Program-made: the position numbers and the translations under genes
The notes under the pieces: model-generated
Told to the model about the DNA's origin: nothing
Databases searched by the model: none
Seen by the model: only the letters and a program-made list of their open reading frames with translations
Source of the DNA: Campylobacterales bacterium
GTDB taxonomy: Bacteria > Campylobacterota > Campylobacteria > Campylobacterales > Hydrogenimonadaceae
Direction: 5' to 3'
Assembly (NCBI GenBank): GCA_026986055.1
Contig: JALSPH010000200.1
Span: forward strand, 1-9,047
Length of the DNA stretch: 9,047 nt
Shown here: one piece after another, positions 1-6,902 of the stretch
Position numbering within the stretch: the first letter of the stretch is position 1
Layout: each line of letters starts with the position of its first letter

Positions 1-1371
1 GGAAACTACAAGCTCCAAAAAGCGGTAGAAGAGGCAGCAAGGAAGAGACCGGCCGAAAGAGGCAAGCTCGACAAAGAACTCCTGAAAGTAGATGAGAGAC
101 TCAACATTGCATACATGGTATTCACCGGCGAATTCATGAGAGTATTTCCCCTTCAACACGATCACAACAAGAAGTGGTATGCACCTGCCGAAGCTCTAAA
201 AACCTTCCCTCCGCAAGAGGCACAAGAGATAAGAAAGATATTGGAGAAGAACTTCGCCGGACTCAACAAGGGTCTTCAAACGGGTGACTGGAGTATGGCC
301 GATGAAGCCGTAAACGAGATAAAAGCGTATCAGCAGAAGTACGGCGCAGATATAATTCCTCCTAAAAGCCGTATAGAGGCGGAACTTCTTTACAACAAAC
401 TAGATTTGTTCAATAGATTGGTACCCGTATATCTACTTTCGGGACTGGTACTTTTAATGTTGATATTTGCACGTCTTGTAAGACCGTCGCTAAACCTAAA
501 AACACCTACAAGAGTTGTAGTAGGTATTCTTTTTATAGCATTTCTTGCACACACTTTCAGCTTGGGGCTAAGGTGGTACATAGCGGGGCACGCTCCATGG
601 AGTAACGGTTATGAAGCTATGCTCTACATCTCATGGGCGATTATCCTGGCTGGAATCCTTTTTGCCAGGCAGTCTGAGTTTGCGGTCTCTTCTACGGCTA
701 TCTTTGCAGGTATAACACTATTTGTTGCACATCTAAGTTGGCTGGACCCGCAAATAACCACGATGGTACCGGTTCTAAAGTCCTACTGGTTGACGATACA
801 CGTCTCGGTAATTACATCAAGTTATGGCTTCCTTGGACTTAGTGCACTGCTTGGATTTATAGCGTTGATTCTCTACATTATGCTTGGATTCAGTAAAAAT
901 GAAGAGACGAAACGCCAGATAGTTCTAAATATAAAAGAGACGGCAAGAATTAACGAAATGTCAATGATAGTAGGCCTCTCTCTTTTGACAGTCGGAAACT
1001 TCCTGGGAGGTGTCTGGGCAAACGAGTCATGGGGACGCTACTGGGGTTGGGACCCTAAAGAGACATGGGCACTTGTAACGATTTTGGTCTATACAGCCGT
1101 ACTACACCTTAGATTCATTCCAAAAATATGGAATACATTCAATTTCACCGTTCTATCTGTAGTAGCCTATAGTTCGGTAATCATGACATACTTCGGCGTC
1201 AACTACTATCTCTCCGGACTCCACTCCTACGCAGCAGGAGACCCTGTGCCGGTTCCAACATGGGTATATTACGCCATAGCTATAGTAGCGGCGCTGATAA
1301 TTGCGGCTTCCAGAAGTAAAAGCACTTTCGATAAGCTCCAAAAAGTTGTATTGAAAAAATCATCTTCATAA
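1..1371 (+). CDS. ccsBA: Cytochrome c maturation protein CcsBA (System II), C-terminal part
   Basis: This is a partial gene: the frame is open from base 1 and ends at TAA 1369-1371, so 456 residues are visible and the N-terminal ResB part lies upstream. CcsBA exports heme and ligates it to CXXCH motifs of apocytochromes at the outer face of the inner membrane. The first ~135 visible residues look like the end of the ResB/CcsB periplasmic domain. They are followed by a membrane segment (~140-160) and the polytopic CcsA domain. The signature tryptophan-rich heme-handling motif WGRYWGWD is at residues ~344-351. Family-conserved histidines are visible at ~267 (IHV, first periplasmic), ~369 (LHLRF, transmembrane) and ~408 (LHSYA, second periplasmic), with spacing as expected for CcsBA. 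The HSYAAGDPVPVP end matches Campylobacterota homologues as I remember them. It presumably matures the cytochromes encoded at 3234-9003, although it is not in their operon. Confidence 0.95.
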   Translation, partial: GNYKLQKAVEEAARKRPAERGKLDKELLKVDERLNIAYMVFTGEFMRVFPLQHDHNKKWYAPAEALKTFPPQEAQEIRKILEKNFAGLNKGLQTGDWSMADEAVNEIKAYQQKYGADIIPPKSRIEAELLYNKLDLFNRLVPVYLLSGLVLLMLIFARLVRPSLNLKTPTRVVVGILFIAFLAHTFSLGLRWYIAGHAPWSNGYEAMLYISWAIILAGILFARQSEFAVSSTAIFAGITLFVAHLSWLDPQITTMVPVLKSYWLTIHVSVITSSYGFLGLSALLGFIALILYIMLGFSKNEETKRQIVLNIKETARINEMSMIVGLSLLTVGNFLGGVWANESWGRYWGWDPKETWALVTILVYTAVLHLRFIPKIWNTFNFTVLSVVAYSSVIMTYFGVNYYLSGLHSYAAGDPVPVPTWVYYAIAIVAALIIAASRSKSTFDKLQKVVLKKSSS

Positions 1372-1384
1372 AATTAAACTTACC

Positions 1385-1409
1385 TGGGAGAGAAGATGTT
1401 TCTCTCCCA
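1385..1409 (+). terminator. Hairpin after ccsBA, probable terminator without U-tract
   Basis: A perfect 10-bp inverted repeat, TGGGAGAGAA and TTCTCTCCCA, has a 5-nt loop and starts 13 bp after the ccsBA stop. No T-run follows the 3' arm, so it is not a classic intrinsic terminator. It could stabilise the transcript 3' end or act as a weak terminator. Confidence 0.5.
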
Positions 1410-1461
1410 AACATATACGACAATCTTCTCATTTTAAAGATTAAAACTAAACTTTTTATAG

Positions 1462-1467
1462 TATAAT
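1462..1467 (+). promoter_or_regulatory. Candidate -10 box of the first Sel1 gene
   Basis: A perfect TATAAT lies 72 bp before the GTG start, after a T-rich stretch (CTTTTTATAG). Campylobacterota sigma-70 promoters typically have a strong -10 and T-rich upstream DNA in place of a clear -35, and no -35 is seen here either. The box overlaps a small AT inverted repeat, TAATATT/AATATTA at 1464-1479. Confidence 0.4.
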
Positions 1468-1528
1468 ATTTTAATATTATTAGAGAGTGGCTCACCTCTT
1501 TATCGCAACGGTTCGATTTATCTTCACA

Positions 1529-1534
1529 AAGGAG
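1529..1534 (+). promoter_or_regulatory. Ribosome binding site supporting the GTG start at 1540
   Basis: AAGGAG sits 5 nt before GTG 1540-1542. It supports this non-ATG start, which also begins exactly at a classic signal peptide. Confidence 0.7.
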
Positions 1535-1539
1535 TATAA

Positions 1540-2241
1540 GTGAAAAGAGTAACTACCCTATTGTTTCTCTTAATGCTACCTTTTGTTTTGTCGGCTTCAC
1601 ACAAACTCGAGTTCAAAGATAGACTCGTAAAGTCGGCAACCGAAAAGGCAAAAAAGGGAGATCCAAACGCACAATTCACTCTCGGAGAGATGTACTACCT
1701 CGGATTTTTAGGGAAAAAAGATTACGATAAAGCGATCTATTGGTACAAAAAAGCGGCAGATGGTGGCCATAGGAAAGCGGAGTTCAATCTTGGGTATATC
1801 TACTTTACAGGCAAAGGTGGTAAACAGGATTATGAAAAGGCTTTCGAATGGTTCGAGAGAGCTGCAGAAGAGGGTGACCCAAAAGCGATGCTCTATCTTG
1901 GAGATATGTACTACAAAGGCCTTGGAGTAGAAAAAGATTATAAAAAAGCGTTCCAATGGTACAAAAAAACCGCCGATCTTGGCTACCCGAAGGCTCAGTT
2001 TCAAGTCGGTATGATGTACAGAAGAGGGCTTGGTGTTGAAAAAGATATCGACAAAGCCAAATACTACCTGAAACGATCGGCCATTCAAAGTTGTGCAGAA
2101 GCGGAGCTTGAGCTTGGGAAAATGTATCTTACCGGAGATGAAATTGAAAAAGATGAAGATAAAGCTTTGAGACTTTTGAAAAAAGCTTTGAAAGATGGAA
2201 AAAAAGAGGCTGAAGAGTATTTGGAAAAGATCAAGGATTAA
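1540..2241 (+). CDS. Exported Sel1-repeat (SLR/TPR-like) protein, 233 aa
   Basis: The protein starts at GTG, with AAGGAG 5 nt upstream. Residues 1-19 form a Sec signal peptide (KR, hydrophobic core, then LSA|S), so the mature protein should be periplasmic or outside. Five Sel1-like repeats of exactly 36 residues follow at ~42-220. Their LG (VG in repeat 4) positions are at 48, 84, 120, 156 and 192, and the repeats carry typical AxxxLGxMYxxGxGVxKDYxKAxxWYxKAA patterns. Such repeats form helical solenoids that bind proteins or peptides; no enzymatic role is implied. Unlike Helicobacter Hcp proteins, the repeats lack the regular cysteine pairs, and there is a single Cys (185). The end is lysine- and glutamate-rich. 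The gene converges on a paralogue at 2294-3064. Its partner is unknown; a scaffold for the neighbouring cytochromes is only a guess from position. Confidence 0.93.
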   Translation: MKRVTTLLFLLMLPFVLSASHKLEFKDRLVKSATEKAKKGDPNAQFTLGEMYYLGFLGKKDYDKAIYWYKKAADGGHRKAEFNLGYIYFTGKGGKQDYEKAFEWFERAAEEGDPKAMLYLGDMYYKGLGVEKDYKKAFQWYKKTADLGYPKAQFQVGMMYRRGLGVEKDIDKAKYYLKRSAIQSCAEAELELGKMYLTGDEIEKDEDKALRLLKKALKDGKKEAEEYLEKIKD

Positions 2242-2252
2242 GCTATGAAATC

Positions 2253-2286
2253 TTTAAGTTTCGTCCGTTAACGGACGAAACTTAAA
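2253..2286. terminator. Perfect 34-bp palindrome, probable bidirectional terminator
   Basis: The arms TTTAAGTTTCGTCCG and CGGACGAAACTTAAA (15 bp each) flank a TTAA loop that is itself a palindrome, so the 34 bp read the same on both strands. It lies 11 bp after the plus-strand Sel1 stop and 7 bp after the minus-strand Sel1 stop, the right place for a shared terminator of convergent genes. The T-run after the GC core is short (about three T in the outer arm on each side). Confidence 0.7.
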
Positions 2287-2293
2287 TGCGGTC

Positions 2294-3064
2294 TCAACCT
2301 GAATGGCTCTCTTCGTAACCTGGTAGCGTCTCTTTTCTGATAACAGCTTCCCATCCATAAGTATCAAGCACCTTTTTTGCATCCTGATATCCATTCATAT
2401 ATGCTTCTTGCATCCACCGTTTCGCCTTTTTCATATCTTTATGAACACCCTTTCCGGTAAGATACATCTGTCCCAGGAAAAATTGGGCTCCGGCGTGCCC
2501 CTGTTCAGCTGCATGCAAAAAAAGCTTTCTCGCTTTTTCCAAATCCTGCTTCACCCCTTTGCCTTCATAAAACATCTCACCAAGTTTATAATCGGCCTGT
2601 GGATACCCCTGCTTCGATGCCATTGTATACCAGTACAGAGCTTTAGCATAATCGATCTCATTGTTAGGTACACCTTCACCTTTATAGTAGATGTCACCAA
2701 GATAGAGCATAGATTTCGGATCGCCCTTGTCGGCAGCTTTTTGGAACCATTTCAGTGCCTCTTTGAAATTTTTCTCAACCCCTATACCGTTATGATACAT
2801 ATATCCCAGATTGAACTGTGCCTTTATATGACCACGCTCTGCCGCCTCCTTGAAATAGTAGAGTGCTTTTTTGTAATCTTTTTTTACTCCCATTCCCAGA
2901 TAGTTCATCTCTCCGAGCGCAAAGAGTGCATTTGGGTTCCCCTGTTCGGCAAGCTTTACGACAGACGCATAAGCACGATCCGTAAAGGAGCTCTTCGTCT
3001 CCGCATTCAGTGAAACGGTTGCTACAAGAAGTGCACCTACGACAGACACTTTTAATTTTCTCAT
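2294..3064 (-). CDS. Exported Sel1-repeat protein, 256 aa, paralogue of the convergent gene
   Basis: The ATG start at 3062-3064 has GAGGAG (3073-3078) 8 nt upstream. Residues 1-21 form a Sec signal peptide ending SLNA|E. Five Sel1-like repeats run from ~44 to ~230, with LG positions at 50, 86, 122, 161 and 197. The spacing is 36, 36, 39 and 36, so the third repeat holds a 3-residue insertion near NNE 134-136. There are no cysteines, which excludes a disulfide-stapled Hcp-type protein. The N-terminal region of the mature protein (FTDR...GNPNALFALGEMNYLG) matches the plus-strand neighbour closely, so the two are diverged duplicates in opposite orientation. A ~25-residue tail after the last repeat (YGWEAVIRKETLPGY...) is not shared. 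The gene lies 169 bp after the cytochrome operon. It may have its own promoter there (a weak TAAAAT at 3184-3189, minus strand) or be read through from the operon. Confidence 0.93.
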   Translation of the reverse strand: MRKLKVSVVGALLVATVSLNAETKSSFTDRAYASVVKLAEQGNPNALFALGEMNYLGMGVKKDYKKALYYFKEAAERGHIKAQFNLGYMYHNGIGVEKNFKEALKWFQKAADKGDPKSMLYLGDIYYKGEGVPNNEIDYAKALYWYTMASKQGYPQADYKLGEMFYEGKGVKQDLEKARKLFLHAAEQGHAGAQFFLGQMYLTGKGVHKDMKKAKRWMQEAYMNGYQDAKKVLDTYGWEAVIRKETLPGYEESHSG

Positions 3065-3233
3065 TATCTATTCTCCTCATAAATTTAATCTGACATTACG
3101 CAAAAATTGGTAAAACCTCTGCTATCTTTTGCCGGAGATAAAAAATTCTTGCCTAATATCAGTCCCCTCAATTATCTCTTTCTATTTTACCCAAACAAAC
3201 AGAATTTTTTAGTAAAAAATATGTAAATGAGAT

Positions 3234-4247
3234 CTATTTTTTGTGGCAACGTTTGCACCACAGCATTCTTCCACTGCCCATATAGCCTCTGAGCATATAT
3301 CCGTTATTGGATACGTGGGGATTGTGACAACTGATACATGTCAACTCTTTTCCCTCTTTACTGGTAGGATCTTTTACCCCTTTTGTAGGGTGAGCTTTTC
3401 CACTAAAGGTCCTTACAACGTGCCCTTTCCTCTTTTTATCGGTATGGCATGTAGTACAAAGATACCAAACCTTTTTTCTTAAAAATTTGTTGCTTATATC
3501 CGATCCATGCGGGTCGTGACATCTGTTGCATCTTCCATCGTCCACAGGTTCATGCCTATATTTTTCTCCATAAAATTTTTCCTTGAATTTTTTATGACAA
3601 GAAAAACAGTTTGCTGCTATCGGATCGGGATATAGATATTTGGACTCACCCTTATACCTGTTGTTGAATCTACCGCTCTTTCCGGTATGACAGCTCGTCG
3701 CACACAACCAGTTTGTGGCAGGTGCATGGAGATATTTATCTGTTGTCACAGGATAGTGACATCCAAAGCAGTTGGACTCGGTAATATTTTCGAATGCGAC
3801 TCCTTTTTGCTCGTTCATCTTCATATTGTGACATTTAGAGCAGATCTTCTCTTTCTCGGTTTGATGGAAAAACTGTTTATGAAAAAATTTGGTGGAGTAT
3901 TTGAGCTTCTTGTCTATCATTGACCCTCTATAGATAGTCCTCACCGCTTTGTAGAGGACTCTATCACCTTTATATACGTTTACATATATTTTATTGACAC
4001 CCTCTACAAGCTCGACAGTAAAGCAGAAAAAATCTCTATCCGAAGGAATCGTCCGCTCTATACTCTCGCCTTCGCCAACTTTTGTAACAACCTTCGTTGC
4101 ACCGCTCTCTCCTAGATTTAGTACGACGGCTGCAAATCTTGTCAGATAGATATCCTGCCCATATGGTTTTATAAGCTCAATCTCTTTGGAAGCTCCAAAA
4201 AGTACCGAGATCAACACAAAAACAATAAAGAAGGTTGCTCTTCTCAT
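3234..4247 (-). CDS. Secreted octaheme c-type cytochrome with N-terminal beta-rich (Ig-like?) domain
   Basis: The gene encodes 337 aa. Its ATG overlaps the upstream stop in an ATGA tetranucleotide (4244-4247), which suggests translational coupling. Residues 1-19 are a Sec signal peptide ending FGA|S. Residues ~22-108 alternate beta-strand-like hydrophobic runs with loops and have no heme motif; an Ig-like fold is my inference. Eight heme sites follow: C136, C160, C182, C214, C240, C264, C304 and C331. All are CXXCH except the third, CATSCH at 182-187, which has three spacer residues. Several are CHxPH doublets (CNRCHDPH, CISCHNPH), the signature of the doubled-CXXCH family, with extra histidines (HKQFFH, LHAP, RHEP, AHP) able to act as second axial ligands. 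Lone Cys75 is unpaired. It is a paralogue of the preceding gene. Likely a periplasmic or surface electron carrier; the acceptor is not evident. Confidence 0.93.
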   Translation of the reverse strand: MRRATFFIVFVLISVLFGASKEIELIKPYGQDIYLTRFAAVVLNLGESGATKVVTKVGEGESIERTIPSDRDFFCFTVELVEGVNKIYVNVYKGDRVLYKAVRTIYRGSMIDKKLKYSTKFFHKQFFHQTEKEKICSKCHNMKMNEQKGVAFENITESNCFGCHYPVTTDKYLHAPATNWLCATSCHTGKSGRFNNRYKGESKYLYPDPIAANCFSCHKKFKEKFYGEKYRHEPVDDGRCNRCHDPHGSDISNKFLRKKVWYLCTTCHTDKKRKGHVVRTFSGKAHPTKGVKDPTSKEGKELTCISCHNPHVSNNGYMLRGYMGSGRMLWCKRCHKK

Positions 4248-5299
4248 CTCAAAGCCTCTTTAGAAAAGGTCAAACAGACGTTCTCTATGCCGTTATAGTC
4301 CTCTTTCAACAGGTATGGTCGGTCGGAAGAGTGCGGATCATGACAAGTTATACAGAGAAAATCTCCCTCAATAAATTTTTGATCTATACCTATTCCATCA
4401 TTTTTCCTATATTTGAAAAGTGCGATATATCTCTTCTTGGAACGTTTATCCGCATGGCAGGAGGTACAGAGTTCCCAGACTCTCTCACGTAAAAAGTTCT
4501 TGTTGACATCTGAAGAGTGAGGATTGTGGCAAAGATTACACTTTCCGGCGCCTACCGGATCGTGCAAATTTCTTCGTGCCAACCATTTTTTACGATTCTT
4601 TTTATGGCATTTGAAACATGTGTCCCCGATTGGGTCCGGATATAGAAACTTCGATTTACCTCTGTATTTTCTGTTTTTTTCACCGGTTTTTCCATTATGA
4701 CATGGAAGACATACGAAGTTAACCGTAGGAGCGTGTGCAAACTTTTTATATAGCAGAGATTGATGACAATCGAAACAGTTTGACTCGGATATATCGTAAA
4801 AGGCCACACCTTTCTCTTCGTTGACACTCATATCGTGACACATGTCGCATCTCTTTTCCATTTTGTCGTTATGAAAAAACTTCACTTCATAACCGGGAGG
4901 TGCCACTCTGTAGTATTTCGACAAAAATGCCTTTCTAAAAATCTTCACCTTCTCCCGGGCCAATCTTTTTCCATTTTTGAAGGCTTCCGCTCTTATGGAG
5001 TGCTCGCCGAAAGAGAATCTGAAAAGATAGTGGTATGTATCTCTATCCTCCTCCATTTCGATAGTAGCTCTCTCATTTTCGCTGCTGAACAACTTTACCG
5101 TATCTACACGATCGGGGTCTACCTGAAAAGTTACCGAAATATACTCTTCGGTATAGATACCCTTGTCATAGGGTTGAATTATCGAGAGAACCTTCTCCTC
5201 TTTTTTCACGGGAAGATTCTCGGCACCATTTAAAACGGTAGCGGAAGATGCGCAAGAAAGAGATAGAAAGATTAAGAACCGAACTATCCTTTTTGGCAT
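4244..5299 (-). CDS. Secreted heptaheme c-type cytochrome, paralogue of the octaheme protein, last heme site lost
   Basis: The ATG at 5297-5299 (351 aa) is preferred over an in-frame TTG two codons upstream, because AGGGG 5306-5310 lies 6 nt before the ATG. A signal peptide covers about residues 1-21 (FLIFLSLSCASSA). The Cys inside it does not fit a lipobox well. A heme-free beta-rich region spans ~35-120. Seven CXXCH motifs follow at C151, C175, C197, C228, C254, C278 and C316. They align one-to-one with the octaheme paralogue; shared landmarks include NEEKGVAF/NEQKGVAF, SNCF, YRGKSKFLYPDPI and FLRERVWELC. The third site is a normal CLPCH where the paralogue has CX3CH. The eighth site is degenerate: the aligned segment reads CLTFSKEALR-stop, keeping only the first Cys (342). 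Its stop overlaps the next start (ATGA), and its ribosome binding site begins 1 bp before the dodecaheme gene's stop codon. Confidence 0.92.
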   Translation of the reverse strand: MPKRIVRFLIFLSLSCASSATVLNGAENLPVKKEEKVLSIIQPYDKGIYTEEYISVTFQVDPDRVDTVKLFSSENERATIEMEEDRDTYHYLFRFSFGEHSIRAEAFKNGKRLAREKVKIFRKAFLSKYYRVAPPGYEVKFFHNDKMEKRCDMCHDMSVNEEKGVAFYDISESNCFDCHQSLLYKKFAHAPTVNFVCLPCHNGKTGEKNRKYRGKSKFLYPDPIGDTCFKCHKKNRKKWLARRNLHDPVGAGKCNLCHNPHSSDVNKNFLRERVWELCTSCHADKRSKKRYIALFKYRKNDGIGIDQKFIEGDFLCITCHDPHSSDRPYLLKEDYNGIENVCLTFSKEALR

Positions 5300-5305
5300 C
5301 TTCAA

Positions 5306-5310
5306 CCCCT
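5306..5310 (-). promoter_or_regulatory. Ribosome binding site choosing ATG 5299 over TTG 5305
   Basis: AGGGG on the minus strand lies 6 nt before ATG 5297-5299 but directly against TTG 5303-5305. It also overlaps the TAG stop of the upstream dodecaheme gene (5309-5311). The ATG is therefore the likely start. Confidence 0.6.
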
Positions 5311-6865
5311 ACTTTCTGAATACATCTTCGCTAAATTTGTTCTTCTGCTTCACCCTGTCGTACTCGTATTTCTTATGGCATGCAGGTTGACACGAACCAC
5401 CGGTTTTTGTGCCGACATATCGTAACGGGAACTTGATACCGCCAAACTCCGTATATCTTCGAAGAAGGTGTGGATATTTCGATGCATGCTCGTCATGGCA
5501 CACTCGACATGCCCTCCCCTTCTTGTTGTTCACATGGAGGAAGTGAAGGTTCACTTCGCCGTCACGGAATTTGGTTACTTTGTCGCTTGCGGTCATTTTG
5601 TCCGTTATCTTTTTTACCTCGTGACATTTGAAACAGATGAAATCTTTTTTGACCTTGGCAATATCGGCATAGAAGTCCGTTGTATACGATCTTCTAAGAA
5701 TACTGAAATGGTTCGATCCGTGAGGGTTGTGGCATGCTGCACACCCGCCCTCTTTCTTGACATCTTTTATAGGTTTGTGCCAGTTTGGATTTTTCTTCAG
5801 ATGCTCGGCCATATTCATAAGTTCGTAACCGTCTTCATCGGACTTGACCACTTTGTTGTGGCAGCTCAGACACATTTTGACCTGCTGCTTTCTTAATATT
5901 CCTTTATGGTTCGTCGAATGCGGGTTATGGCACTCGAGGCACTTTCTTTTTGAGTCGGTGATCGCTCCGTGCTTATATTTGACATCTTTTATCCACTTCT
6001 TCATATCTACATGCTTCTCGAGCTTGGAGTGGCAATCCAAACACAAGTTCATCTTCCCGTCATCTTTTAGTAGTTTTTTGAATCCGGCACTATGCGGTTC
6101 GTGACACTCAACACAGCTCTTCTCGGCAGGCTTGTGCTTGTAAGCACCCTTCATATTTACTATTTTTTTGATCTTTTTCTTGTTGCCTGGTTTGTGACAC
6201 TTCAGACATAGATCGTTTACAGATTTTCCTTTTAATAGGTTGTTCAGGTTGGACTGGTGCGGATCGTGACAATCGAGACATCTTCCCTGTTTGACCGGCT
6301 TGTGGTTGAACTTGTTTCCGTATCGAACTTTGTGACATCTATAGCATAGATCCGTTATCTTCTTTTCGATCAGCTTTCCGGGCTTGGAGCTTGCAGAGAC
6401 GTGGCACAGTTCACATGCACCCATTTTAAACGGTTCATGCAGAACCTTTTTAAGAGGCTTGAACTTTTGCGGCAGATCTTCGAGTCTAACTATTTTTGCA
6501 ACTCTGGCTTTGGCCTTAGTATGCTTGAGCTTGACCTCCTCCTGAAGCTTCTGTTTGGTTATCTCCAATGCCTCTTTCGTTCGTTGTTTAATTTCGAAAA
6601 GTTTCTCTTTTTTCTTGACGGTTATGCCTTTTCCGATCTCTTCGGCAATTTTGGAAACGTTTATCTCTTTGAGCTCCTCTTCGGAAATTTCGGCATGGGT
6701 AGGAAAGTATTCGTGCGGCCCTTCCATTATTCCATGTATAATACTTTTGGTTATCATCTGTGCACGTTCTATCTTCTTCGTCACGTCTACCGTGGTGACC
6801 AGATAGAGTCCAGCTCCAGCGACGATCAAGAAGAGTGTCAAAAAAACTATATCTTTTGCTCTCAT
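5309..6865 (-). CDS. Membrane-anchored dodecaheme c-type cytochrome of doubled-CXXCH modules
   Basis: I take the ATG at 6863-6865 (518 aa), because AAGG 6873-6876 is 7 nt upstream of it; an ATG two codons earlier (6871) has no room for that site. Residues ~6-24 form one uncleaved-looking membrane helix. A heme-free, lysine- and glutamate-rich helical stretch (~55-125, possible coiled coil) could act as a stalk. Twelve heme sites follow, at C151, 174, 196, 220, 251, 275, 309, 332, 375, 411, 453 and 492. Eleven are CXXCH and the last is CQPACH (CX3CH). Hemes 3, 5, 7 and 9 are CHxPH (11 is CHDEH), each followed by a partner heme, giving six tandem two-heme modules. Most modules are preceded by a His (HEP, HKP, HKP, HGA, HKP, LHV) suited to bis-His ligation. 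The start of the heme region matches the triheme gene upstream. Likely a periplasmic-facing or envelope-spanning electron wire. Confidence 0.93.
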   Translation of the reverse strand: MRAKDIVFLTLFLIVAGAGLYLVTTVDVTKKIERAQMITKSIIHGIMEGPHEYFPTHAEISEEELKEINVSKIAEEIGKGITVKKKEKLFEIKQRTKEALEITKQKLQEEVKLKHTKAKARVAKIVRLEDLPQKFKPLKKVLHEPFKMGACELCHVSASSKPGKLIEKKITDLCYRCHKVRYGNKFNHKPVKQGRCLDCHDPHQSNLNNLLKGKSVNDLCLKCHKPGNKKKIKKIVNMKGAYKHKPAEKSCVECHEPHSAGFKKLLKDDGKMNLCLDCHSKLEKHVDMKKWIKDVKYKHGAITDSKRKCLECHNPHSTNHKGILRKQQVKMCLSCHNKVVKSDEDGYELMNMAEHLKKNPNWHKPIKDVKKEGGCAACHNPHGSNHFSILRRSYTTDFYADIAKVKKDFICFKCHEVKKITDKMTASDKVTKFRDGEVNLHFLHVNNKKGRACRVCHDEHASKYPHLLRRYTEFGGIKFPLRYVGTKTGGSCQPACHKKYEYDRVKQKNKFSEDVFRK

Positions 6866-6872
6866 CCCCATA

Positions 6873-6876
6873 CCTT
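6873..6876 (-). promoter_or_regulatory. Ribosome binding site choosing ATG 6865 over ATG 6871
   Basis: AAGG on the minus strand is 7 nt from ATG 6863-6865 but only 1 nt from ATG 6869-6871, too close for the latter to use it. The protein thus probably starts MRAKD. Confidence 0.5.
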
Positions 6877-6902
6877 TTTCAAATTCTACGCCTCTTCAAT
6901 TC

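Noticed and set aside
2408..3013. 201-codon open plus-strand frame opposite the second Sel1 gene
   Set aside because: It mirrors the repeat pattern of the Sel1 gene, whose signal peptide, ribosome site and repeats are clear. The mirror translation has no recognisable features.
1540..3064. Classifying the Sel1-repeat proteins as Helicobacter-type cysteine-rich Hcp proteins
   Set aside because: Hcp repeats carry paired cysteines; one protein here has a single Cys and the other none.
3204..3220. Terminator after the octaheme gene (ATTTTTT AGT AAAAAAT)
   Set aside because: A 7-bp stem made only of A-T pairs is too weak and is common in such AT-rich spacers. Read-through into the Sel1 gene cannot be excluded.
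4244..4276. A frameshift explaining the missing eighth heme site
   Set aside because: Both other frames after the last Cys codon reach stops at once and do not encode CH, so a single insertion or deletion does not restore the motif.
5245..5256. Lipoprotein signal in the heptaheme protein (SLSC within the signal peptide)
   Set aside because: Position -3 is Ser and -2 is Leu, which does not fit the usual lipobox. Ordinary cleavage after SSA is more likely, though not certain.
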